Positions 42,704 through 61,620 of a DNA stretch of 64,000 nt are shown here, piece by piece. The translations under genes and the position numbers were made by a program. Location of the stretch: contig CAVNZM010000013.1 in assembly GCA_963693365.1 (NCBI GenBank), forward strand, positions 8,494,001-8,558,000, given 5' to 3'. The notes under the pieces were generated by a model, which did not search any database, was not told the origin of the DNA, and saw nothing but the letters and a program-made list of their open reading frames with translations. The stretch comes from Amoebidium appalachense. Its lineage: Eukaryota > Ichthyosporea. Each line of letters begins with the position of its first letter. Position 1 is the first letter of the stretch.

Positions 42704-42738
<35 letters not shown>

Positions 42739-43220
42739 CAACTGTGTCAAGTGTGGCTGGGAGCTCTGTTTTGGTAATTGCTGATTTATATTGGCCGTAT
42801 ATATGCAGCATGGAATATATTTACATGGTGCCATATATACTCGCTATGGGGCATGTTCTGAGCCCCATTCACCATTTACATGGTCCCTAATTGGGACATA
42901 GATGTGCGGCAGCCATCAGCACCTACTGGATCCGCACCTGAACGCTAGTTGGTCTACGTATACACTATTTCCTATGTAGACTGTATCTGCATTTATATCC
43001 TGCTGCTATTTACGTGCTGCACTGACTGTCTCAGTGAAATAGATCAACCGACGTTCGTTTATCCGTAATAATTATCCTGCCAGCCCAGAATATGTCATGT
43101 GGGATATTCTAGAGGTTTCCTAAGTATTTCTGTGCACCGTGGCCTGCGTGAGCAGGTGTTTGTGTGTCTGTGTGTGTAGGTGCGTACTTGTGTGTGCGTC
43201 ACGGTGTGTGTGCTTTGTGT

Positions 43221-43271
<51 letters not shown>

Positions 43272-43337
43272 GGGGGGGGGGGATGGGCTCTTTGTGTGCC
43301 AGGCTGCTCCATTTATCTGTGTTTCTGTACGTACGTG

Positions 43338-43384
<47 letters not shown>

Positions 43385-43489
43385 TGTGCGAGTGTGTGTT
43401 TGTGCGTGAGTGCGTGCTCCTGTGCAGGGTGTAAGTTGTATTGTTCCGTGGATGTAGGTGCTATATATACTCGAACAAGATATATTTTC
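41871..43489. other. Intergenic microsatellite region
   Basis: CA arrays (41941-42100, 42263-42336), a purine-rich block (42440-42700), a G-run (42709-42737), complex sequence without a gene (42740-43140), GT repeats with a G-run (43150-43282) and (GT)n (43338-43382). Confidence 0.75.
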
Positions 43490-44854
43490 CTAACTCGATT
43501 CCTCCTTTCCACCCTCTGCATCACTTCCATTTTCATCCTTGTTAATTGATGTGAATCGCAGATACTGTCCCACCCTGTAGTGTGTGGGCCTAAATGTCAC
43601 AAACCGGCCGTTCTCGACCTGCAACCGGAAGAGGGGATTCGGCTCATTATTATTGGTCGAGCTAAATTTAGACGACGAATCAGCAATTAGCACGGCACCG
43701 TCCTTCAGCGACCCGATCGGGGAGACTGAGTCCCATACGGTGGCAGCGTATGGGTTGTTTGGGCAGTGGTTGTTTTCAAAAACCCCGGAAATGATCACGG
43801 TTGCACCCGGGCGAATTTGGTTGTTTGCAATGGCACACCCCCTAGACCTTCGCTCATCTGCACTGGTTGCTACATTGTCCTTGAAAGTTCCCCCCACCAG
43901 CAAATCTGCCTGCACAACCTGCACCCAAAGTCCGGCCCCACGTGCATCCCATCCCTCCTCGGCATGGGCAGTGTTGTTTACAACTGTTGAGTTGAAAATT
44001 AGGGGGGCATTTTGCTCAAAAACAGTCAGTGCAGCTCCACCAGACGCAAAATTTCGGTCGAAAGTTGTGTTGTAATCAAAGATCGCCTCCCCCTGCAACT
44101 GAAAAATATTCAATGCACCCCCCGCCCCGTGCTGGAACTGGTGAGAGTTTTTCAAGAAATTGGTATATCTAACGGATACGGGGCCTTCAGATATACGCAC
44201 CCATATAGCACCTCCACCGGACTCCCACCTGTCACCCATTCCCTCGGGAACTACACACGTGTTTTTCACAAAGGTGCTGTTCGAAATGTCTATCCCACTC
44301 GACCGCCCAATGAAAATAGCACCACCACCCCTCTCACCCGTTTTGAACCCCTCAAAGGTGCAGCTTTCAATTTCCAACTTGACCTGTGCATATGTGGGGT
44401 CTGTGCAAAATTCGCCGTTGCCCAGGGTGGGGGTCCTAATCGCAGACCCCAATTTTCCCTCTGCCTGCCTGAAATTCAGCCCCTTTAAGGTGATGTGTGT
44501 CTGCTTGTCGCATGTGACGTCAAACATCGAACCGGCTTTGTCGTCTATTTCGCTCAAAACCTCAACACCACCCGAAGCTCCCCCGACAATGGTGACGTCA
44601 CCAGTGATTTTGATTGGCGCGCTCACCACAATATTTCTATTTACGGTAACTCGGGCGCCGGCACCCGCACCTTTAATCGCGTCATTTAAAGAGTCGTGGC
44701 ATCCACCACCGGACGTTTCAACGGCACACTGTGATCGGCGCACGTGCATGATATCACGTGTTTGTGTTAGGCGGCGCAGCGGACGGGTGGGTTTGGTGTG
44801 CACAGTGGTGATGGTGAGCACCAATAGGCGAAGGAGCATATGCATGTGTAGCAT
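43490..44854 (-). CDS. Secreted right-handed beta-helix protein, POMP-like, 454 aa
   Basis: Intronless minus-strand frame; the first ATG in frame is at 44854, after a GTG at 44920. A short signal peptide (MLHMHMLLRLLVLTITTVHT) is followed by beta-helix repeats with RGGGAIFIG, ESGGGAIWVRISEG, GAGGALNIF and SGGAALTVF. It shares with 22029-23354 the landmark blocks F.G....RGGGA.F.G, FQH..GGA, GWDARG, RGC.IANN and VWDSVS..(N/G)SL in the same order and spacing, so the two are paralogues. The C-terminus is longer and polar (NKDENGSDAEGGKEESS). N-glycosylation-type NST/NNT sites are present. Extracellular or cell-surface location is inferred from the signal peptide; no enzymatic site is recognised. 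Confidence 0.8.
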   Translation of the reverse strand: MLHMHMLLRLLVLTITTVHTKPTRPLRRLTQTRDIMHVRRSQCAVETSGGGCHDSLNDAIKGAGAGARVTVNRNIVVSAPIKITGDVTIVGGASGGVEVLSEIDDKAGSMFDVTCDKQTHITLKGLNFRQAEGKLGSAIRTPTLGNGEFCTDPTYAQVKLEIESCTFEGFKTGERGGGAIFIGRSSGIDISNSTFVKNTCVVPEGMGDRWESGGGAIWVRISEGPVSVRYTNFLKNSHQFQHGAGGALNIFQLQGEAIFDYNTTFDRNFASGGAALTVFEQNAPLIFNSTVVNNTAHAEEGWDARGAGLWVQVVQADLLVGGTFKDNVATSADERRSRGCAIANNQIRPGATVIISGVFENNHCPNNPYAATVWDSVSPIGSLKDGAVLIADSSSKFSSTNNNEPNPLFRLQVENGRFVTFRPTHYRVGQYLRFTSINKDENGSDAEGGKEESS

Positions 44855-46211
44855 TTTTGCGTTGAATGGCCAGGTGCAGTAGGGTACAGGTATATGCAAT
44901 ATCGTGATCAAAACTACCACGTTACTCGATTACTGTTTGGCCTGTAGGGCTGGCAGTGCCCCGAATGTTAATTAACTCGTGTGGCTCTCAGATGGCCCAG
45001 TCTGGCCCCACGGGCTCACACACTGATGACCTTGAGTTGACGTGCAAAGAATTTCAAGTCAACACGTATCAGTTGTGGACTCCACGGCACTAAAAGGGTT
45101 AACATTAGCAACTGAATAAAAATTACTGGGCACCTTTATAGGAGTGTTTGCATAGCTAACCATAGGCCCTCAGTATGTCTGCCAGGGAAGGAAGCACTAA
45201 CACCAGGCATCTACTGATATTAGTAAGTATGATGTGTGTGTTTGCCTCGAGAGTACCTGCGAATGCTCTAGACAGGAGAGGTTGTTGTTGTCAGGCCTAC
45301 TTTTCGTATGCACGTGCAGTACAAGTCAAGAAAAATCGAGTGCTGTGGTAGTTGCGGTTCAAGGCGAAGCGGCGCTTTGAATGAAAACGGCAGCCTCTGT
45401 GTCTGTTTATATACCCGTTCGTTGCCTTGATAGTGGTGACCTGGCAACCAACCAGCTGACACCAAAGCGGCTATCCAATCACATTTAGCTTGTTAAAAGG
45501 TTATGCACCAATAGGATGTTTGTTGTGATGCATTCTTGTCCAATCGGAATGCCACACATACCTGCCCTATCTCCGCCCAGCTGCCACCCACTTATCTGAG
45601 TATCTGAGGCTGAGAGTACCGTTGCGGCAGCTGGCGCAGTGTCGGGCTTCGCCACCTAAATAGGGCCAAAAATAGACGGCGAGTTGCACTGTGCACAGGC
45701 CCGTACAGCAAGTGACCAAAATAGAACGGGCGGAGCCTCATGATCTGCCCGGGCGGGCGTGGAGTTGCCAGGTGACGCATGAATGGGTGTCAGTACAAGC
45801 GCATGGGCGATCGGGGTCTCGCGGAACGAGCTGTGTGCACGTGTACACCTGCTCACGCCGTGGTGCTGGCAGGCAGCCAGTGACACCTCGCGGACTGCCT
45901 AACGGTGGCACAAACACAGACAAACAAAGACTGTATGGATACTGAGTTTCGACCACGAACCAGCATATACCGTAATGGCGTAGCCCGCACACACATGCGC
46001 ACACGTATCTTCATGGTAAGATACTACACACACGAGCACGTACATGTACACCGACTCTTAGACCGCGGAAGACAAACACACACACACGTCTACGTAGACA
46101 CGCAGTGCACTGCACATTCACATGTGCAATGCGTAACACACAATCGACGGACGTAACACTTGTGTTCGCCCAAACAACACCTTGGCGAGCACAACAGCGG
46201 GCCCGCACTTG
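44855..46211. other. Intergenic, complex sequence, no gene recognised
   Basis: Mostly non-repetitive DNA between the beta-helix gene on the minus strand and a TATA box on the plus strand. It is likely the shared upstream region. Short frames on both strands have no recognisable family. Confidence 0.5.
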
Positions 46212-46218
46212 TATAAAA
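46212..46218 (+). promoter_or_regulatory. TATA box candidate
   Basis: TATAAAA about 78 bases before an ATG at 46290 that opens the first candidate exon of the unrecognised plus-strand gene. Confidence 0.4.
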
Positions 46219-46289
46219 GCACCCTAGCCGCCAACCGGTGGTAGGTACACACATACACATGTGCACAGCAAATAAACTGCTACCTGAAA

Positions 46290-52989
<6,700 letters not shown>

Positions 52990-52990
<1 letters not shown>

Positions 52991-53140
52991 GCATCAAGTT
53001 GTTAATACCATGTTTAGGCATCAAGTTATTATTGCCATAGCCATCGTGCTAATATTACAATATTTAGGCATCAAGTTGTTACTACCATATTTAGTCATCA
53101 AGTTGTTACTACCATATTTAGGCATCAAGTGACTATTACC
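52990..53140. repeat. About 27-bp minisatellite
   Basis: Five or six imperfect copies of TTTAGGCATCAAGTTGTTAC followed by TACCATA. Confidence 0.85.
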
Positions 53141-53351
53141 ACATTAGACATATGCATGGTCAAATGGTCTGCTCCGGATTCATACGAAATGGAAATCAAT
53201 ACTGTGTGTGTGTGCACGTCACACTCCGAGCACACGCCATCTACTGAGGTCTGACACAGTTGACATTTGACGTTGACATTTGACTGTGACAAGGATATGT
53301 CAGTTACCGCACAGCACGAGACAAAGCAAGAGGCTGCAAGATTCCTTATGA

Positions 53352-53595
53352 TTAATTGACTGCACACACATACACACATTTATAATTCTGATTGCTTAAC
53401 TGCATACACACACACATACATTTATAATTCTGATTGTTTAACTGCATACACACACATACATTTATAAGTCTGATTGTTTAACTGCATACACACACATACA
53501 TTTATAAGTCTGATTGCTGAACTGCATACACACATACATTTACAATTCTGATTGCTTAACTGCATACTTACACACACATTTATCAGTCTGATACC
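53352..53595. repeat. About 40-bp minisatellite containing CA steps
   Basis: Six imperfect copies of a unit that begins TTTAACTGCATACACACAC and ends CATTTATAATTCTGATTG. Confidence 0.9.
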
Positions 53596-53734
53596 TACAC
53601 CCTTGCTCCTGCCTGTATCATCAACATGCTTTGTGCAAACCAGCCGTCATGTGCCCTTACATACGTCCTGCACAGCAACATGAGTGGCACCAGACCTGCA
53701 AAGCCCTAATTCCTTTCCTATGAAAACTTCAGAC

Positions 53735-53896
53735 CTCCCCCCCCCCCCCCCCCCCCTCCCCCCCCCCCCCCCCTTCGAACTCACCCAGCCCCGCCACTGC
53801 AACCCATAGGCACATATCCTCTGCCTGCCTCCTCCAAAAAGTCAACCTCCCCGTGGGCACCGTCAACTCAATTATGGATCACACTAATCCGGATAG

Positions 53897-53937
<41 letters not shown>

Positions 53938-53944
53938 CCCCGCC

Positions 53945-53981
<37 letters not shown>

Positions 53982-54019
53982 CCCAAACGCCCCCCACACC
54001 CCATCCCCTCCCCTCCCCT

Positions 54020-54056
<37 letters not shown>

Positions 54057-54060
54057 CAAT
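53735..54060. repeat. Poly-C and poly-A runs downstream of the BTB gene
   Basis: C-runs at 53737-53773 and 53898-53936, a 30-base A-run 53946-53978, then C-runs to 54055. The adjacent A- and C-runs may mark an old retroposed tail. Confidence 0.85.
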
Positions 54061-54235
54061 CCTTTTTCTAAGTTGCCCGTCATTTTTCAAATGAACCTTG
54101 CATATTACCACTAGATTTTCTTATTTCCTTATTCCCCTCCCCTCCCTCCATCTCCCGATACCCCCCAACATCCCTCAGTGGCCCGCAGACATATCTACAC
54201 TGCCCTAGCCCGTAGCACCTGAACACCTGGAAAGG

Positions 54236-55323
54236 CTAAATGCTATCCATCGGAAATTCCACACTGGGGGGGTTCAAAGCCCCCCTCGAGCACATTCCCA
54301 GCCTGATCTCGAACTTTCCATCCTTCACATACTGGGCCATCTGGGTCATGGGGGCCAAATACCACGTCAGGGCCCCATCAACGCCCCTCACTGTCGTGCG
54401 CCACTTGGGTGACGTCACCTCATAGTCCCTACCCTGCCCAGGGTGCACAATTCTCATGCGCCTGCAGTACGTGACCGTGCTATCCTCCCACCCGTCCTTG
54501 CCTCGATTTTTTGCAGGGATCCCACTCCCCGTCCTCTCCAACTCCGCCCCCTGCCTTCCCTCCGCACTCTCTTTTGGGCCCAGCCAATAAGTGCTCAGCG
54601 TTAAAAGTCTATTGTCATCCACCTCCACGACCTGACCCATCCCCTCACCCTCCACCACGGGCACCATTTCACCGTTCTCCAGCCTCCTCATCTTGCGCTT
54701 TGTCTCCGTGCCCTTAGGGAACCTCCTCTTCATGCCCGCTGGGTGCAGGTCAGCAGGCATGGCCACAGCCCTCCACATGTGCCCCCCCCACTCAAAGTCC
54801 TCGATGCCCCGCCATGTGGGGGGCACATTGTGGCAGTCCTCTGGTGCTTTAAGGTGGAGGGTGATCTGCTCACGGGGCTGCATCCACAGGTCCGTGTTCA
54901 CAAATGTGTTTTTGCCGCGCTCTGCCAAATATGGAAGGTTGACGTCGTGGGGCACGTCCTGCAGCAGCATGCACTCGTACGCGATTGGCAGAATGTCATG
55001 GCTCACTACGCCCGCCTCCCGCACCTCCTTTAACTCAATCGGTGACATGAACGGATACCTCACAAACGTCTCCACCAATGGAAACGGGGTCTGGGTTGCC
55101 TTGCACCAACGCACCAATCCACGGAAGAGTTCGAATTCCTTAATTGGAAGTTCGTCCGAAACGGCAATTGCACGGACCATCGACAGATCGAATCGAGCCA
55201 GAAGGTTTTCATCGGCAAAGATTTCAGTATTTGATTTTATGATGGTGGTGGTGCAGTAGGTCTGGATGGTGGTTTCCATCACAACAAGGGGCTCGATTGG
55301 CTGCACGGGCGGCTGTGTTGTGC

Positions 55324-55354
<31 letters not shown>

Positions 55355-55727
55355 GGGGGGGGAGAGGGGGGGATGGGGAGGGGGGGGTGAGGGGTGAGGA
55401 GGAGGATCATTGTTGCGGTGTGCCGTTATGGTGTGTTTGTGGGGGCGGGGGTTGGGGGGGTTGGGGGGAAGGTGGGGCACGCACGGGGGGGATCAACATG
55501 TTAATACAAAAGCACGTGCTGCAGTGACGAGTGCCACCTGGTCCACATGAAGGCACATACAGTGCGAGTGCGCACGGCAAAGCACTCAAAACTCTTTTTG
55601 CACTGAGGCTACACATCTCCCACTTGGGCTTTATGGCAACCACCCAGCTCCTCTCTTGGCATCCCCCCCCCCCCCCTCCATCCCCCCAGAGGCAAAGACT
55701 GAGAAGATCTTCAAGTTAACTACGAGC

Positions 55728-55758
<31 letters not shown>

Positions 55759-56159
55759 ATCCACCCCCATGACCCACCCCCATGACCCACACCCACCCAC
55801 CCACAAATCCCTCTCCATCCCTTCCCCCTCCCCCCTCCTTGCCCCCCACCCCCCCACCCCCCCCCCCACACACACACAAACACACACATAAACCGTCACC
55901 ACCAACCCCATTCCCCTCCCCCCCCCTCCGCATCGACCAAACCCACCATTGCAACCCATAGGCACATATGCTCTGCCTGTTTCCTCCTCCAAATAAAAAC
56001 AACTCCCCCCCCCCCGGGCCTCCCGACACTGTCAATGCACTAATAAATCCCCCCCCCCCCCCCCCCCCCCTGTACACTGTCCGCTCCCGTCCTTCTTCTT
56101 CCCAATCCCCTCCCCCTTCCCTCCTCCCCCCTCCCCCCTACCACCACCACCCCACCCCG

Positions 56160-56195
<36 letters not shown>

Positions 56196-57963
56196 ACCCA
56201 CCCACCCACCCACCCCTCCCACAGTCCCCGCCAAAAAAGGCAACAAACTAGAAGGAGACAGTTAAACCACAGGCAGACATACTATCTTGCCAAAGGGTAT
56301 TAGAACGTTTAAAAAACAAGTGATACCCTCTCCCTAAAGGGGGGTGGGGTGGGGTGTGGTTGGGGGGGGGGGGAGGGGGGAGAGGGGGCCCCCGCGGGGC
56401 GGGGGGGGGGGGGGGGGGGAGGGACGAAAGGGGAAGTAACCAACCACAATAGGAAATCATACCATCAAAAAAGAAAAGGAAAAAAGAAAGAAAGAAAGAC
56501 AGTAAGCCTGGCAAACAATCATTAAGCAGGAAAAAAAAAAAGTAACAGGCAAACAGCAAGCAAAGAGTAAGGAAACAAGTAAAGCAGTAAGTACTGAAAA
56601 GCAACTGTTGCTTGAATCCAAAATACGCTGTTGAACTTTGGACAACGGCAAACAAACACCGCATAAGGGATCACCTAAAAAAGGGAGAGTAACCAAACGG
56701 CAAGAAAACACAAGCAAAGACACTGCTCTACCATAATCCAACAACAAGCAAAAACAACTTGTGTGGGGGATGAAAACAGCAAGCGAAGCACAAGAAAACA
56801 GTAAGCAAACTGCTAAACAAGCAACAACAAGTCAACAACAAGAGAACAAACAAGCAGTCCTTTAGAAAAAAGAAATCAAACCAGTAATCCTCTAAACAAG
56901 TAACAGATTGGCTAACTGTTAAGCAAGCAAACAAACAAGCAATCCGTTACTGAGCAAACAAGGTTTAACAAGCCGCACAACAAGCATACCGTCAAACAAG
57001 CAACAACAAGCCGTGACCGTTAAATAAGAAATAACAAGCATGCAACAAGCAAGCAACAAGCAAACCGATAAAAGCAACAGCAAGCAAACGCAAAAAGGCT
57101 TACCGCTAAACAAGCAACAACGAGCAAAGAACAAGCAAGCAACAAGCAAGCAACGAGCAACAAGCACAGAACATGCAAACCGTTCAATAAGCAGGGACAA
57201 GCTATCAACAGGCAGCCCTCTGCCTCGCATGCTTGAAAACAGGCAAATACACAACAGCTTGAAGAAGCTTCCCCGTAAGGGCATACCAACCAACTAAAAG
57301 CCCGTGCACTAAGCTTGATAGGCAGCACTCTCGACTTGGAAAAGCAAGCAGACTTGGCAGCCGTTGAAGGGGAAAAAAAAAAGAAAATCAAAAAAATAAA
57401 AAAAAAAATAAAAAAATAAAAAACTTTGAATCCACAGCAAGCAAACGCACAGGCAACGCTAAGAAACCAACAAAAAGCAATTTGCGCAACAGACAGACTT
57501 TACAACCAACTTGCAGCAAATAGAAAAACATCCTTCAGCAATCAAGCAATAAGCATGCCCACGACACAAATAAGCAAGCACTAAGCAAAAAACAAGCAAC
57601 CCATAAAAACTCTACAAAACACAGCAAGTTCACCAAGCACCACGCAAACGTTAACACACCTTCTCCGCTGGTTGCACCACCACCTCTTCTTCCTCTGTCC
57701 TCGCTCTTTTTCTTGGCGGCTGGCCGTCACCACCTTCCCCTTCACTCTGGGGGATCTCGACTCCATTTTCGTTCAGTTTTTGCTCACAGGTGGGGGTTTT
57801 TGGTTCGCCCTCAATCTGAGGGTCGTATTCCGGACATGCCCCCTTGAAGATTTGCAGTAGGAGCTCTTGGTGGTCGGATTTGAAAGCAGGGGCGAGGGAT
57901 ACAAACCGCGCAGTGGCTTCAGTGCAGAGCCATGACATTTGAAACTGTGGTTGTGTGTGTGTG

Positions 57964-58032
<69 letters not shown>

Positions 58033-58048
58033 ATGCGCGCACACGTCC

Positions 58049-58099
<51 letters not shown>

Positions 58100-58130
58100 G
58101 AGTCACTGTTAGAATCGAGCTTATCATTCT

Positions 58131-58164
<34 letters not shown>

Positions 58165-58234
58165 CTCCCCCCTCCCCCTCCCCCCCACCACCACCACCAC
58201 CGCCGCCGCCGCCACCACCACCACCACGAACCCA

Positions 58235-58294
<60 letters not shown>

Positions 58295-59929
58295 CACCAC
58301 CACCACCCCCCACCCCAATAAAGAAAAAAAAAAAAAAAAAAGAAGGAAAAAAGAAAAAGAAAAAGAAAAAAAAAAAGAAAGAAAAAGAAAATAAACCAAC
58401 CCCCACCCAGGAATTTCGGGGTAAGAAAAAAAAAAAAGAAAAGAAAAAAGAAAAACGACGAAAAGACGCGAAGGACAAAAAAAAAAAAAAAATCTTTGGG
58501 GGAAGACGAAAACGAAGAAACACAGATCTTACGTCCCCATCCAGAATAAAACAAAAAGAAGCATACATGAGATCCCCCCCCCCCCCATCTTTTCCCTTCA
58601 CCCGGTGGCACTGCTGCTCTCATAATGATTAACTTGAGGGTTTATATCTAGTCTACGCACCCTGTCTGCGGCCATGATGATGCCTATGAGGGTGCGCACA
58701 TCCTCCCCCACTGGTCGACCGTAGATGGCCCCCAGCACTGCGCCCAGCACCTCCCCCTCCACCTGCTTGATCTCCACACGACGTCGCCCATCCCCCCCTC
58801 ATGCGGCCACGTGAGAAGCGCCTGCCAGTACTCACTTGCTTGCACCTGTGTGTGCGTGTGTGTGTTGGGGGGAAGGGGGGGGGAGGGGGGGGGTTGAATG
58901 CGAAACACGGTACGAGGTACGCATACACGAAGGACACATGCAAAGGCAAACATTCAAGCGTGCAACATCAGCCATGCGCACAGTATGCGTCATAAGTAGA
59001 GCCCATCCTCAGGGAGGGCCCAAGTCATGGGCCCACACAGGTATACCAAGCACAGGCAATCTCATCCCATCCACGTAAAAGGCGGTAAAGCACAAACATG
59101 CAAAAGAAGAAGCTGGAGGGGGGGGGGGGGGGGGGGGAAGCATGAGGCATGGGTACTAGGAATGTGCGCCAGTTCATGTCGGCAGTGGTGCTTGAAAGAA
59201 GAAGGATTTAGCATTTGGTTCTTTTTTACAGTCCTCAAGAGGATAAATAAATAAATAAAAACTTTGAATACTTAAACATGTGAGGAGGCAGGAACTTGAA
59301 TCAAAATCTATTTTTTTCACTGGACGCCTTTTCAGAATCGATGCCACTGACATAGTATGCATCCATTCCAGAAATAAATTAGATAATATGACAGTATCCC
59401 TTTCGTGAAACTATGTTAGCAGCTTGGCAACAGATCCTACTAGTGATAATAGCAAATACAACTTGAAGAGGCTTGAATCTCGGAACGTCTGTTGACGCCA
59501 CCTAGCTTTTTTATCGCACAAGCTTAAGCGGGCAGCGCTAGCACTTGGTGCATCATAGTATTCATTGCTTGTTTGTGCTTGTGCAAACATTGTCAAGCAA
59601 GCACCTTGTTGTGTTCGCACGAGAATGCAAGATTGAATAAGAACGGGATGGTGTCACTAACGTGGTGCACCAGGTAACCGTTTGTGGGTGCGACATAGTA
59701 TCCATGCCAGCATATATTTGTCTGTGCCTCGAGCAAACAGCGTAAACGGCCCCAGTGTATATCGACACATTCACACACACACGACACATTCACAACAGAC
59801 ACCCAGAAATAGCCTACCTGAAAATTACAACATCCTTGATTTTATACTAAACACACGTAACTATGACCTGTTTATTAGATGTATTGATTGGCTTGAGAAA
59901 CACAACATTACAAAATTCTAGCACACACA

Positions 59930-59977
<48 letters not shown>

Positions 59978-60010
59978 AACACACACATACACACACACAT
60001 ACACACACGC

Positions 60011-60106
<96 letters not shown>

Positions 60107-60136
60107 AGCTGATACCGAGTGTCCCAGGGGAGCCCG

Positions 60137-60173
<37 letters not shown>

Positions 60174-60852
60174 ATGGAGCTGGCAACAAAAAAACAAAAA
60201 AACAAAAAAAAAAAAAAAAGAAAAAGAAACGGGGAACCCAACTAATTGGTTTTCTTATGGTACCTCGTAGAGAAAGTAAACCCTGATATATAATCATCAC
60301 CCGACATCTATGTACTTGATCATGATATACCGCTGAGGGGATATTCCGAGCAAAAACCCCCCATACCTGAGACTGGTCTCTCTTTGCCTCGAGTAAACAG
60401 CGTAAACCCCCAGTGTATATGTGATGTATAATCATTATGCGTGTCTGTGTCTACAGGTGCTCAGGTTCGTGCCACCTTTTCACTATGCTAATGTTTCGCG
60501 TTCAGTTTTGCAGGTGTTGAGGGTGTTACTGAGACAGGGCATGGATGACTGAGAGGTGAGCAGGGCAAGTGCGAGGCTTATGTATGGGATTCCAGGAAAT
60601 TTTCTAGCGCTAGCTCTGAGTCAGCCTACATAGCAATGAGTAATTCAAAGCAGCTCCAAGTTGTGTGTATTTCTGTTCAAGACTATTCATGCGTATGCTC
60701 CTGTGCACGTGCCTGGTGGTAGCCTTGCATTTGGAACGTTCTTCATTGTACACACAGGGAAAACAGTACCAACAGGATAGGCTTACCGGCTTACGGTTTA
60801 CCAATACATGTGACTCCCAGGCTACTAGATAATATTAGCAAAGGGAAGAGGA

Positions 60853-60892
<40 letters not shown>

Positions 60893-61068
60893 TAACAGGC
60901 ACGGAGTTCCTGTCAGACACGCACCATGACACTACGTTTGACATAGAACTCTGTGGTGTTCCCCTTGCTGTCAAGGGCTACCAGCGTCAGGTCAGAGAGA
61001 GCCTCGTTGTTGAAGAGCCCACTGAGAACAGTGCTGGCACGAGAAGACGTCCACTCGGTGCTGGCCAT
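54236..61068 (-). CDS. BTB-BACK domain protein, 4 exons, about 563 aa
   Basis: Minus-strand exons: 61068-60925 (MASTEWTSSRASTVLSGLFN..., 48 codons), 58845-58661, 57944-57660 and 55312-54236 (TAG 54236-54238). Exons 1-3 give a BTB fold: LSDLTLVALDSKGN, FYVKRSVM, ASEYWQALLTW, VEGEVLGAVLGAIYG and IIMAADRFQMSWL. Exon 3 ends in an acidic stretch with a basic nuclear-localisation-like PPRKRAR (about residues 187-193). Exon 4 starts with a BACK domain (FADENLLARFDLSMVRAIAV, PIKEFELFRGLVRWCK); its last 240 residues are unrecognised. BTB-BACK proteins are commonly Cullin-3 substrate adaptors; that role is inferred. Exon 2 is 185 bases, one short of frame: a G7 run near 58795 separates the two correct frames. 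Confidence 0.75.
55313..57659. other. Intron 3 of the BTB gene
   Basis: G-runs 55338-55362; C-runs 55727-55756, 56049-56070 and 56161-56195; G-runs 56366-56420; then 56440-57620 is a peculiar A-rich tract with degenerate AACAAGCAAGC-type motifs repeated tens of times. Donor GTGTGT at 57659 and acceptor CACAG at 55313-55317 on the minus strand. Confidence 0.7.
57960..58660. other. Intron 2 of the BTB gene: (GT)n, poly-C, poly-A
   Basis: (GT)n 57969-58031, G-run 58063-58098, C-runs 58131-58157 and 58229-58293, A-rich sequence 58320-58500. On the coding strand the acceptor is the AG at the end of the (CA)n. Confidence 0.8.
58850..59020 (-). repeat. Dispersed repeat, copy 2, forming the 3' end of BTB intron 1
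   Basis: The inverted relative of 41640-41870 on the minus strand. Its C-rich end and (CA)n run directly into the acceptor AG at 58846-58847, so this repeat provides the polypyrimidine tract and 3' splice site of the BTB gene. Confidence 0.7.
59728..60421 (+). mobile_element. Retroelement 3' end, copy 2, inside BTB intron 1
   Basis: From about 59780 this matches 37092-37570 in order: end of an ORF (NYNILDFILNTRNYDLFIRC, stop near 59920), (CA)n 59925-60104, CAGCTGATACCGAGTGTCCC, A-run 60136-60170 and the conserved tail. A direct repeat CTCGAG(C/T)AAACAGCGTAAAC with CCCAGTGTATAT after it lies at both ends (59729-59763 and 60388-60421). It is antisense to the BTB gene. The CA array is far longer than in copy 1. 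Confidence 0.65.
60851..60892. repeat. G-run just inside the BTB intron 1 donor
   Basis: About 35 consecutive G on the top strand (C on the coding strand) starting some 30 bases downstream of the donor at 60924. Confidence 0.9.
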
Positions 61069-61620
61069 GGCGAACAGGTTTATTGCTCGAATTCGAAAGG
61101 CGAAACACGAGGTATAAATAGGTTTTGAGAGGGGAAAGTTAGAAAGTGAAAAGAGAAAACAAAAGTGGTTCAAAACCAACGAATGCCTGCTATTTTGACG
61201 TTGCAACTACTCAATGCGGAAGATAGCTGAACATAGTATTATGAGAACTCAAGACAATCACGTATGAAGTTGCCAGCTACAGCGTATATTGGGGTACAAA
61301 TGGTAAAAAAGGTTGTAATGCTTCTCGAATAGGGAAACCCCACGAATGTGGGAGTGTGTTTTTGTGCTTTTTGTAAAACAAAACACCTCAAACAAAACCT
61401 GATGACGATGTTCCCAAACAAAGCTTTCAAACCGGTGATAAGAGATTTACGCAAGATGATTTGCAAGGTAAACTAAATTGAAATGATACTAGAATGGTTA
61501 TGTTTCTATTAGTGCTCTGTTTTTGCACGTTAGTACACAAAGTTGCGTTTCACCTACTGTTTGTGAGTGAGAGTGCTTGAAGTGAGTGACCTACAAGGGT
61601 TTATGTAGGTGTCTTGAAGG
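61069..61620. other. Upstream region of the BTB gene
   Basis: Complex sequence presumed to hold the 5' UTR and promoter on the minus strand. No clear TATA box and no other gene are seen. Confidence 0.5.

Noticed and set aside
54236-55480. Single-exon 414-residue protein starting upstream of 55312 on the minus strand
   Set aside because: The extra N-terminus is Pro/His/Thr repeat translation; a splice acceptor at 55313 and the in-phase BTB exons explain the frame.
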